50,000 nucleotides of DNA from Paulinella micropora (Eukaryota > Cercozoa > Imbricatea > Euglyphida > Paulinellidae), in NCBI GenBank assembly GCA_019918135.1, contig WBZZ01006414.1:1-50000 (forward strand). The letters are read 5' to 3'. Below the pieces are notes generated by a model. It did not search any database. It was not told the origin of the DNA and was given only the letters and a program-made list of their open reading frames with translations. Numbering within the stretch: position 1 is the first letter of the stretch; each line of letters starts with the position of its first letter. A program made the position numbers and the translations under genes. Positions 42,858 through 50,000 of the stretch are shown piece by piece.

Positions 42858-43126
42858 AGGTGCTTTTTCAATTCATCCTTATTACTACACCACGGCTGAC
42901 GAACTAACCATTCAATATATGGCTTATCAATCTTGGCTATGTCTTCTATTTTTTTGCCCTTGTATTTGCCGAAATGAAACAAGTTTGGTTGAGCATTTCT
43001 CATTTCTTCAATCGCTTTTATTTCGTCGTGGATTACCTTTTGGACATCTTCCAATGAGAAGGATTTTTTTTCACCTTCAATTGAAAGTTGTTGGAACTTC
43101 TCGCACAGTCTAGTTAGGGTAGACAT
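42851..43126 (-). CDS. ExoX-C-like small protein
   Basis: 91 residues. The second half reads LFHFGKYKGKKIEDIAKIDK, PYIEWLVRQPWCSNKDELKK: the FGKYKG ... DIA ... Y(I/L)xWLxxQPW pattern of the domain found at the C-terminus of exonuclease X-like proteins and as a stand-alone domain in large DNA viruses. No nuclease domain is attached. The N-terminal 40 residues are helical. Its 3' end overlaps the DCL-like gene by 7 nt, tail to tail. Possibly a nucleic-acid-binding accessory to replication or recombination; function is inferred. Confidence 0.72.
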   Translation of the reverse strand: MSTLTRLCEKFQQLSIEGEKKSFSLEDVQKVIHDEIKAIEEMRNAQPNLFHFGKYKGKKIEDIAKIDKPYIEWLVRQPWCSNKDELKKHLH

Positions 43127-43176
43127 AGTAGAGTGTATATAGTAGGCAGGAAAAAAATAAAAATTAAATATATAGA

Positions 43177-43911
43177 ATGACAGAGTGGATAAAGTTCGTT
43201 AAGGCTTACTCTGCTAAACACGGTATAACCTATGGTGAAGCATTGAAAAAAGCTGGTAAGGAATGGAAAGGACAAGCCCTTTCAAACCCTCGGCGGGGTC
43301 GTAGGGGGAGCAGGCCCCTACAAGGAGGCAATGCGGATTTATCGGAGGATGTCTATTTGTCTTCGTCAGATAGAAAAGGTGCGGACGGATGGAAGCCAGT
43401 AGCAAGTAAAGAAAAATCAACAGTGTATGAAAAAGATGGTAAAGCTATTGTAGCATGTAGAGGAAGTGTGGATAAGCGGGACCTATTAACCGATGTCGCA
43501 TTGGTAAAGGGAGTATTAAAAAGAACACCGAGATATAAAGAAGAGCAGAAGCTGGTTGACGAAGTGATAAAGAAATATGGAAAAGATAATGTAGAGCTGA
43601 CGGGTCATTCGTTAGGTGGAACAATAGCGAAAGACCTGAGCCGACAAACGGGTGTGAGGGCGACGACATACAATAAAGGCAGTAGCACTAAGGACCTCAT
43701 TGAAGGAGTAATTGACCGAGTAGCCGTTAAAATTAATCCAAAAGGGAAAAGGGCTAAGACGGCGAAGCTAACCACGAACTACCGAACCGCATTTGACCCA
43801 GTATCGTTAATGGGTGCTACGGCTGTAAATACTAAGTTAGTGAAACCAAAAAAAGGAATTCATACAATCAGGAGCTTCAAAGGTAAAGGAGCCAAAAAAA
43901 TTTATTTATAA
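43177..43911 (+). CDS. Class 3 lipase (alpha/beta hydrolase)
   Basis: 244 residues. The catalytic triad is visible: Ser145 in LTGHSLGGTI, Asp207 in RTAFDPVSLM and His229 in KKGIHTIRSF. The oxyanion region is IVACRGSVDKRDLLTD. The N-terminus WIKFVKAYSAKHGITYGEAL resembles a short helical motif attached to diverse proteins in large DNA viruses. Residues ~36-49 (SNPRRGRRGSRPLQ) are encoded by the GC-rich repeat 43288-43321 and look like an inserted linker. Probable role: lipid hydrolysis during entry or release. It lies tail to tail with PolB, 1 bp apart. Confidence 0.85.
   Translation: MTEWIKFVKAYSAKHGITYGEALKKAGKEWKGQALSNPRRGRRGSRPLQGGNADLSEDVYLSSSDRKGADGWKPVASKEKSTVYEKDGKAIVACRGSVDKRDLLTDVALVKGVLKRTPRYKEEQKLVDEVIKKYGKDNVELTGHSLGGTIAKDLSRQTGVRATTYNKGSSTKDLIEGVIDRVAVKINPKGKRAKTAKLTTNYRTAFDPVSLMGATAVNTKLVKPKKGIHTIRSFKGKGAKKIYL
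43288..43321. repeat. GC-rich dispersed repeat, copy 2, inside the lipase gene
   Basis: 34 nt sharing the exact 21-nt core (43301-43321) and the GCGGGGT flank with 34255-34286, in opposite orientation. It is translated in frame in the lipase. Confidence 0.75.
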
Positions 43912-43912
43912 T

Positions 43913-46444
43913 TCAACCGCGAATGTGGAAGCCGAGTGGGATGCTGTCATTATCGTTAATGAACTTACGGCCCGCCCATTTATTCTCATTAACTTGTTTT
44001 TTAACATTCGTCATATGTAGAATGCTAAAATGTGGGACTTGTTGTTGTTTGCTGTTTCTATCAATGTGTATTTTTTTCATTTGGAAATCCTTTACATTTT
44101 CAACTGACCCGCCTTTGTCCATCTTATCAAATGTGTCATAGTTTAGCTGATTAGCATCTAAGCCTTTACCCCTAAAATGGAAATATCTTTTAACTCCGTT
44201 TTCAGACACTATTTTAACCCCTTTTGAAATATGCTTTAAGTCGTTCTTGGTCATTCCTTCCGTAAAGGCATCCTTTGTCGTGAATTCTAACATATATAGT
44301 TTCGGTGCTATCCACACACCTTTTATAATCTTACATCCATCGCCTAAGTCGTCCCCTATACCGCCTAGTTTCTTATTACCCATATTCTTTACATACTTGG
44401 CACATCTCGCGTGGATTTGTAAGCTGTCTGTGTCGGTGTAGTAAAAGTCGTCTTCAATGGTTCTGTTCGGGTTTGCTTCCTTAATATAGTTGAACATAAT
44501 GCGACGGCTATATGCTAGAATGAATGCCCCATAGTGTGAAGGTTTGGTTATGCTACTCTCTAATAAGATTGGATTGCGAGGAAGGCCCGATATGTGCCAT
44601 AAATCTTTTCCTTGTTGGTCCGTAAATTTAACAATGTCAGTTATTTGATTGCTATTCCAGAATTTCCAGTAATCTTCATTAGTTTGTATATATGTTGTTA
44701 TTGAAGGTATAGGTCGTTGTATCATCTTACCGTATAGACTATTCATAAACAATTTGGCGAGCAAATATTGCGGGCTACCTTTCTCCGCATTTTCCTTCGC
44801 TTTGAACATATCGTCTATGTATTTGGCGAAGACACATTCAGATTTGGCAGTGTAGTATCCTTTATGAATGCGGACTTCGTATCCTTCGGCTACCATATCC
44901 TCAATATCTACACTCGTCAGCCATTGGTCCTTCATATCTTCTAGTCGCCACTTTAAAGAGCCCATTTTGTCTCTCTGCCCAATCCTTGAATGTAATATGT
45001 TTTTTGGTGAGATGTAGTCAAGGTTGTAAATACCTATTTGAAGGTTTCGCGGGTCAAATGGTCCGATTGTTTCCAGTATATCGCCAACCATAAAAGCTAA
45101 TAACATCGCGGTTGGATACAAAGATACGACATCCGCATCTACTAGGTAGTCTATTATTTCGTCAAATGATATCTCTTTTTTCAAATATCGTTCATACTGA
45201 GCTGAAATGAACCGCCTCTTAGATGGGTAAGTCCTTCCGCCGATAATGGCTTTTCTAAATGCTCTTTCCTGCTCCACCGTTGGAAGTCTCACCTCGTATT
45301 TACCGTCTACATATTTTTTCCATATGTTGAAAGCGAGACTTGAAGTTGAAATGTATGAAGTTAAATTGACCTTGTGGGCTGTAAATATCGTTGTGTTTAA
45401 CTTATCGTATAATTCCTTCAAACCCATAACATCATTTTTAAGATAAGCCAAACAGTCCTGCCTCGTCTTGTCGTCCATATCCTCCCACATCTTCGCCCTG
45501 TCGTGGTCAAAGTCGCCTTTGAGGATTTCACACCCCATACTTTCCAGATTTGCTTTAAGACTTCCCTGAGTGTGCTTACACATATCCCACATCTTAACAT
45601 TTTCAAACTCTAAGCAGATAATAGAGCCGTTATTAATTTTTGAAGACTTAATCTTAATACCCCTTCTGATTAATTCTTGGTGTATGAAGTAGTGGTCAAA
45701 GTTTGCTCCGTTGAAACCATTAACATATAGAACTGGCGGTTTGTCCTTTTTACATTTCGGAACCCATCCTGCTTTTATAAGGTCGCCTCGTTTAATTAGT
45801 TCATCCACGAATTGACTTATACAATCTTTACCAGCTATGTATTTGAAACCCTCAGACCCCTGAGTATATCCGACTATGTAGCAGTCGTGGATATCGTAGC
45901 CGACGGTGATGGATGTATTTCTAAATGTTTCCAAATCGTAATGAAGCACCTCGTGGTTATTTATTTTTTCTTCTTCTCTAAATTTAGTTATGAGGTGTCT
46001 TTTACCATTCTTCTTCAACATAATGTCAGCATATTTTTTCCTGTCAAGATTACATTTATGTTTGTTCAAATATGGTCTCAGACAGTCTTCGCACCTCTTC
46101 TTGAATTGTTTAACCAATCCGTAATAGTGGTTATTTTCCAAAAAGATTAGTTTGTCGGGTTCTTGCCCTTCTTCATTTGTGCTGAATGTCTGCTTCATAA
46201 TATGGTCAGTTATTTCATATGTTTTCCCTTCCTTAACATATTTTTTCAATATTTCAACCGCTATTGAAAATGGTATTGGCGAGTTTGGTGGAAGGTTGAA
46301 TTCAGCTCGGACGATATTACAGCGGTTCTTGTTCATCGGTTTAATATTTAGAATATCCTTACATAAGAAGAATAAGCAGTTGTTGTTTTTGCTTGGTGGA
46401 GATATTCTTACTCCTTCTTCAACCTTATTTCTTTTATCTCTCAC
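43913..46444 (-). CDS. polB: Protein-primed family B DNA polymerase
   Basis: Up to 843 residues counted from a GTG at 46444; the first in-frame ATG is codon 37. The exonuclease motifs are YDLETF (Asp170, Glu172), NGFNGANFDHYF and YLKNDVMGL (Tyr334, Asp338). The polymerase motifs are DADVVSLYPTAM (Asp438), KLFMNSLYGKM (Lys564) and YYTDTDSL (Asp671, Asp673). The Kx3NSLYG form and an insertion between motifs A and B (about 455-555) fit the protein-primed group (TPR-containing). It replicates the element with a terminal protein as primer. The upstream ORF 46472-47032 is in the same frame, separated only by a TAA and nine codons, so the polymerase may originally have been longer at its N-terminus. 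Confidence 0.93.
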   Translation of the reverse strand: MRDKRNKVEEGVRISPPSKNNNCLFFLCKDILNIKPMNKNRCNIVRAEFNLPPNSPIPFSIAVEILKKYVKEGKTYEITDHIMKQTFSTNEEGQEPDKLIFLENNHYYGLVKQFKKRCEDCLRPYLNKHKCNLDRKKYADIMLKKNGKRHLITKFREEEKINNHEVLHYDLETFRNTSITVGYDIHDCYIVGYTQGSEGFKYIAGKDCISQFVDELIKRGDLIKAGWVPKCKKDKPPVLYVNGFNGANFDHYFIHQELIRRGIKIKSSKINNGSIICLEFENVKMWDMCKHTQGSLKANLESMGCEILKGDFDHDRAKMWEDMDDKTRQDCLAYLKNDVMGLKELYDKLNTTIFTAHKVNLTSYISTSSLAFNIWKKYVDGKYEVRLPTVEQERAFRKAIIGGRTYPSKRRFISAQYERYLKKEISFDEIIDYLVDADVVSLYPTAMLLAFMVGDILETIGPFDPRNLQIGIYNLDYISPKNILHSRIGQRDKMGSLKWRLEDMKDQWLTSVDIEDMVAEGYEVRIHKGYYTAKSECVFAKYIDDMFKAKENAEKGSPQYLLAKLFMNSLYGKMIQRPIPSITTYIQTNEDYWKFWNSNQITDIVKFTDQQGKDLWHISGLPRNPILLESSITKPSHYGAFILAYSRRIMFNYIKEANPNRTIEDDFYYTDTDSLQIHARCAKYVKNMGNKKLGGIGDDLGDGCKIIKGVWIAPKLYMLEFTTKDAFTEGMTKNDLKHISKGVKIVSENGVKRYFHFRGKGLDANQLNYDTFDKMDKGGSVENVKDFQMKKIHIDRNSKQQQVPHFSILHMTNVKKQVNENKWAGRKFINDNDSIPLGFHIRG

Positions 46445-46471
46445 TCCTTCATAGCACCCTCCGCCGTTTTC

Positions 46472-47032
46472 TTAAACTATGGTTATTTCCACATATCGTA
46501 TGTTTCTTTCATATCCATTCTCGCTCGCTTCAATGTTGTTTATGTTGAACTCGTTCAGAGCATCAATAAATACAGTATCGTATTGGCGGAGTTGAAATGA
46601 ATTAAAACTTTTCTTTTTTAAATAGTGGTCGTATCGTTCATTAGCAGGAGCGGTGGAGTATGTTATAGATATATTGACATCCGCATCGTTGGTCATACCT
46701 TCCCTTCTGGCATATCTTATAGCGGGTATCAATACCTTCTCTTCCAAGGTGTCTGTATCATAGAAGCTTATGTCTAGCTCCCTAAATTTGAATGTGAGAG
46801 AGTTCAGCCGATTATCCCTCCTAACTTCATAATCGTTTGCTCTAAACTCTCGCCTCTTCGCTTCCCTAGTCTTAGCTTCGCGGAGATTTGCCCTCGTATT
46901 ACTACGGATGTTAGATAAAAGGTCTTGGCGGTTTCTTTTATCTTTCGTTTCAACCTTTCTAAGCTTAGCCTTAGCTTGAAGAAGTTGGACATATTGCTTG
47001 TTTGGTCTTGGTGGTAGTGGTGGTTTTGACAT
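46472..47032 (-). CDS. Unknown protein in frame with PolB (possible former N-terminal domain)
   Basis: 186 residues from the ATG at 47030-47032. An Arg/Lys-rich helical N-terminus (LLQAKAKLRKVETKDKRNRQ) is followed by a mixed region (SLTFKFRELDISFYDTDTLE, NISITYSTAPANERYDHYLK) and the end RNIRYVEITIV. Several Tyr, Ser and Thr residues could be priming residues, but nothing identifies one. Same strand and same frame as PolB. In protein-primed systems the terminal protein is often encoded directly upstream of, or fused to, the polymerase, which makes this the best candidate here; this is inference from position only. Confidence 0.6.
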   Translation of the reverse strand: MSKPPLPPRPNKQYVQLLQAKAKLRKVETKDKRNRQDLLSNIRSNTRANLREAKTREAKRREFRANDYEVRRDNRLNSLTFKFRELDISFYDTDTLEEKVLIPAIRYARREGMTNDADVNISITYSTAPANERYDHYLKKKSFNSFQLRQYDTVFIDALNEFNINNIEASENGYERNIRYVEITIV

Positions 47033-47163
47033 TTTACCGTTATGTATATATTAGGTAAGATACTTTTTCTAAAAATAATTAATTAATGTTTTTACCGTTA
47101 TTATATAGGAGCTATTTTGTTTAGATGAAAAATATTTTTACCAGATAAAAAAATTATTAGAAC

Positions 47164-47370
47164 TTAAACCGCTACTTTACTCAATTTATCTTCCAGCTCT
47201 TGTATCTTCTTTTTGTATTCCTCTATGCTTTTGAGTTCTTGCTTTTGCTTTAATGCTTTTTCTTTTCTTTCCTCCTTCAACCTTTCTTGGTGGCGGTAGT
47301 AGTATGCGAGAGCCTTCTCGTTATTTCTCTTTCGTCTTGCTTCTCCTTCGTATAGTTTCGGTCTTGGCAT
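47164..47370 (-). CDS. Small basic coiled-coil protein
   Basis: 68 residues: MPRPKLYEGEARRKRNNEKA, YYYRHQERLKEERKEKALK and a C-terminal coiled coil. The YYxxxxERLKEERK segment resembles the repeat units of the GIY-YIG and TIR proteins of the element, here without the finger. Possibly a short DNA-binding or regulatory protein. No homologue visible in A because that region is off the window. Confidence 0.5.
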   Translation of the reverse strand: MPRPKLYEGEARRKRNNEKALAYYYRHQERLKEERKEKALKQKQELKSIEEYKKKIQELEDKLSKVAV

Positions 47371-47422
47371 TTTCTCAGCTATATAATACTATACATATTT
47401 TTATAAATGTAAAATAATTAAT

Positions 47423-47770
47423 TCAAATATTAATTCTTGCTTCCTTTTTGATTTCCTCTTGATTTACAGGGGCAAGCCCCCTCCGTTTATTTTTTATTAT
47501 TACCTTCTTATTTAAGCAATCTATGTGAATTTGTGGGGGTTTCTTAGGTGCTTTAATTTTGGATACATTGTGTTTTAATTTCATATGTCTTGATTTACAA
47601 GCTCGTGATATAGTCTCATAACATTCTTCACAAGTAATCTTTTCTAATGCTTTCTTATTTCTCTTTTCTCTATTTTTGATTTCGTATGATTTCTTTTGTT
47701 GTTTAATGACAGTAAGTCTTTCTTCATATAGTTTCTTTGCTTCTTCATATAGTTTGTTTGCTTCTTCCAT
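47423..47770 (-). CDS. TIR-encoded zinc-finger protein, right copy
   Basis: 115 residues, mostly within the right TIR, reading inward. Identical to the left copy (25829) through KKVIIK, then continuing in another frame because of one fewer A in the run, ending EIKKEARINI beyond the TIR edge. The finger is CEECYETISRACKSRHMKLK followed by H. Which of the two copies has the ancestral length is not clear. Confidence 0.68.
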   Translation of the reverse strand: MEEANKLYEEAKKLYEERLTVIKQQKKSYEIKNREKRNKKALEKITCEECYETISRACKSRHMKLKHNVSKIKAPKKPPQIHIDCLNKKVIIKNKRRGLAPVNQEEIKKEARINI

Positions 47771-47921
47771 TTTATACCATTTGCTGTTTCATTGTTTAAA
47801 TGTTTAACGAATTTTGAAGATGTTTAACGAATAGCAAAAATATGGGGATTTGGACTGAAAGACCCTTTTCTGGCTGGTATTTTGCTTGAAAATACCTGCG
47901 CGAAAAGGGTAATCATCTTCT
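47442..47921. repeat. Right terminal inverted repeat of Polinton B (480 bp)
   Basis: Reverse complement of 25678-26158. It contains the terminal hairpin at 47862-47910, with one stem mismatch compared with the left end, and the 13-bp repeats at 47800-47812 and 47820-47832. Confidence 0.95.
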
Positions 47922-47927
47922 ACTAAA
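47922..47927. repeat. Target site duplication of Polinton B, right copy (ACTAAA)
   Basis: Exact match to 25672-25677. Confidence 0.95.
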
Positions 47928-48500
47928 GGGCAGCATCTTGCCGGCTAGCCCCGCGAAGCAAATGGAACTGCATTCGAAGAATTCCCGCTTGAGCTGGTAG
48001 AAGATAATCTTCCTCTCTCACTTTGTGTCGAATGCATACGATCTGCGTGGTCAGGATGTTGCAATGGTAGTGGATCTGTTCTTGGATAATCATGGTGTGA
48101 TGTGCAAACTGGATGTTGGTTACAGATTAAATTGGTTTCATTTGAATAATAAAATGTTCTTTCCCTTCCAGGAAATTCGCCTTGTCGAATTCGCGGAAAT
48201 TTGCGATTTTGGCAAAACTTTTCTGAGACTTTTTTCGCAAAAAGAAAAGCTGTGACCTCTGCTAAACCAACTGGTTGAGAACGTTCTCAGCAGAAAAAGA
48301 AACTGACTAATTACTCTAATAGAAACTAAGTGAACAGAATGTTCGTTCCCAAGCAACAGTGTCAAAAACGACGCCACGACACAATCTGTTTTTGAGTGAC
48401 TCTTCGGAAATTTCGGCTAAGTTCGAGAAGTGTGATGGTGACAAGAGTTTCAACAAAATGGTTCCGTTATGGCATCTAGCACCCCCATTTTTTTTTCTTA
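47928..48500. other. Host flank right of Polinton B
   Basis: On the minus strand 47928-48017 is open in the frame of the host ORF at 24544-25653 once the element and one duplication are removed. Beyond an in-frame TGA (48018-48020) no gene is convincing. Confidence 0.45.
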
Positions 48501-49100
48501 TTATTATTATTCAGCAGCAACAGGAACAACAACAACAACAACAACTAACAATAACAATAACAACAACAACAGCTCTGAAGATCTAGTCTGCATCGCTAAT
48601 TTTCTTTCCTCCTCTCCCTTTCTTGTTGTTGTTCGACTATAGGGCACACTCTTCTGCTCATTCCTTCTTTCTTTATTTTTTTCATTTCCGAGCTCTATAG
48701 AACTATAGTCTATAATTAGCAGCCTCTGGCGTCCCGTCGGCCGGGGATGAAAGTGGCAAGTGAAGGCCGTAGCCACACACCATCTTGCATTTTAAGTACT
48801 TTGTTTAAATTTTATTATTATTCTTAAATTCAACAACAACAACAACAACAATAATAACAATAAGAATAACAACAACAAGAACAGTTCTATAGTACAATAA
48901 ATGAGCTCTGGGCGTCCCGACGGCCGGGGATGACAGGACGAAAAGTTGACAGTTATTATATTTTTTGGCCGTTAGCCACACACCAACTTCTCAGTTTAAG
49001 TTATTAATTAAATTGAAGAAGAAGAACAAGAACAAGAACAAGAAGAACAAGAACAAACAAGTGCGTGTGTGTGTGGGGGGGGGGGGGGGGGGGCTATTAG
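48501..49100. repeat. Host microsatellites with a duplicated GC-cored unit
   Basis: (ACA)n-type runs (48511-48571, 48831-48865), (GAA/CAA)n (49014-49058) and a G19 run (49075-49093). A unit with core GCGTCCCG(T/A)CGGCCGGGGAT and a later GCCACACACCA occurs twice (around 48724-48785 and 48906-48990), separated by about 180 bp. No gene. Confidence 0.6.
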
Positions 49101-50000
49101 CTCTTGGAGCCAAATGTATGCTGCTTGATATGCTAGAGGTCCGAAGCGGGTGTAACGAACGAGCGACCATGGCTTAGTTCGCCCTGTTTCTGTGTCGACC
49201 TCCCCTTTCCCACTTTTTCACCATGACTTTCTCTCGAGCACTTCTGAAGCTGCTTGCGCGCTCGACTTGCTGCACTACTACTACTACCTTGTCAAACACC
49301 AACCATGAAAACCGATTGCTCGTCCTTTTCAAGCACCCTCTCAACGCTCTCCCTGCGCGAGAGCGTTGATGGTGACGACCACCGTAGCTGTACTCAAGAT
49401 GCAGCGAAGAACACCAAGTACACGCAACAGCACACTCTGGTCAAGTGTTTGCACAAAACTGTGTTTGGTGCAACGTTGCTGGTGCGGGTCGCCCCGAGAC
49501 AGTACGGTAACACAGCACATATGTGCACACGCAATACATGCATACATACATATAGGCTTGTCCTCAGCGGCCATGGAGCGCCTCTTAACGCAAACCAGCC
49601 CTTCGCCAGCTGCGCCCAAGGTTTGCACACACACACACGCACACACACAACACATAGATGCGGGAGCATCAAGGAGAGCTGGTGGTGGTGAAACTTTTCA
49701 ATCAGAAATACACACAAAAACACACACACACATACACACTAGGTACAGGAGCAACAAGGCGAGCTGGTTGTGGTGAAACTGAGCGACTTGCGTAGTTCAT
49801 CTCGTGAGCTTCAGCAACGCATCGGACGCGCCGAAGACCCTGTATGAGAGAGGGAGAGACAGAGAGAGAAAGAAAGAAAGAGAGAGAGAAAGAAGAAAGA
49901 GAGAGAGAGAGCTGCAGCAACGCTAGTAGTAGTAGTAGTAGTTGTGGTAGTCCGTAGTAGTAGTAGTAGCAGTAGTAGCAGCAGCAGCAGTAGTAGTAGT
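49101..50000. repeat. Host DNA with CA, GA and GTA microsatellites, no gene supported
   Basis: ORFs here overlap simple repeats. Contains (CA)n near 49624-49648 and 49718-49738, (GA)n at 49846-49912, and (GTA/GCA)n from about 49925 to the end. Confidence 0.55.

Larger units (their letters stand above)
25678..47921. mobile_element. Polinton/Maverick element B, complete, 22.24 kb
   Basis: Bounded by near-identical 480-bp inverted repeats and a perfect 6-bp duplication. It carries rve integrase, protein-primed PolB, A32-type ATPase, adenain-like protease, penton and double jelly-roll capsid genes, the defining Polinton set, plus fibre, lipase, GIY-YIG and small proteins. Near-identity of the two TIRs and an exact target duplication point to a fairly recent insertion. 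Against this, the ATPase has an internal stop and at least two other genes appear frameshifted, unless these are assembly errors. Confidence 0.96.

Noticed and set aside
34731..46474. In-frame TAA codons in the ATPase and before PolB suggested that UAA is read as Gln
   Set aside because: Conserved gene ends use TAA and TAG at equivalent places in A and B (ATPase ends TAA in A, TAG in B), so both are real stops.
1..47921. Virophage (mavirus-type) identity for the elements
   Set aside because: Integrase, PolB, 6-bp TSD and AG...CT termini fit Polintons/Mavericks, and I see none of the mimivirus-type AAAAATTGA promoters; a phylogeny would be needed to place them exactly.
49254..49776. ORFs of 104-145 codons rich in His/Thr/Cys near the right edge
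   Set aside because: Composed of CA and other microsatellite translations in several overlapping frames, with no domain pattern.
1..50000. CRISPR arrays, rRNA and bacterial promoters
   Set aside because: No regularly spaced direct repeats with unique spacers and no rRNA-like sequence; gene content and repeats are eukaryotic.

Overview
The window is eukaryotic nuclear DNA, most likely from a microbial eukaryote. It has microsatellites, homopolymer runs, a Ty3/gypsy LTR retrotransposon and two virus-like Polinton/Maverick (polinton-like virus) elements. The host species cannot be told from the sequence. The elements are AT-rich; the host and retrotransposon DNA is clearly richer in G+C.

Layout. 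(1) Bases 1 to about 11962 are one end of Polinton A, which runs off the left edge of the window: penton (partial), adenain-like protease, small basic protein, packaging ATPase, small beta-rich protein, PSI-like secreted protein (opposite strand), two-helix membrane protein, a giant S74-type fibre, a charged protein, a DUF5754-like protein, a zinc-ribbon protein, an rve integrase, and a zinc-finger gene in the terminal repeat. (2) 11963-12819 is host sequence with a methyltransferase-like ORF. (3) 12820-23205 is a Ty3/gypsy retrotransposon on the minus strand with two 247-bp LTRs, PBS and PPT, followed by an inverted, more diverged LTR to 23452. (4) 23453-25671 is host sequence with a 369-codon ORF. 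(5) 25678-47921 is a complete 22.24-kb Polinton B, with 480-bp terminal inverted repeats and a perfect 6-bp target duplication (ACTAAA). (6) 47928-50000 is repeat-rich host DNA.

Polinton B carries the full morphogenesis set: double jelly-roll major capsid protein, penton, A32-type ATPase, Ulp1/adenain-like protease, fibre and minor virion proteins. It also has a protein-primed family B DNA polymerase, rve integrase, GIY-YIG nuclease, class 3 lipase, ExoX-C-like protein and a DCL/DUF3223-like protein. Such an element can in principle integrate, replicate by protein priming and build a particle. This copy looks decayed: an in-frame TAA splits the ATPase, the nuclease has a 3' frameshift, the 409-aa virion gene has no usable ATG in frame, and one TIR gene has a 1-nt indel. 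A TAA also separates PolB from an upstream ORF in the same frame.

Elements A and B are collinear but inverted relative to each other, and only moderately similar, so they are two lineages rather than a duplication. The least expected signals are: (a) a family of 20-bp palindromes (ATCTC-N10-GAGAT) in element A, several inside genes at places where element B lacks the segment; (b) a different GC-rich repeat used similarly in B; (c) a long terminal hairpin kept in shape but not in sequence between A and B; (d) a zinc-finger gene inside the TIR; and (e) a UGA-CGG readthrough-type stop in the retrotransposon.
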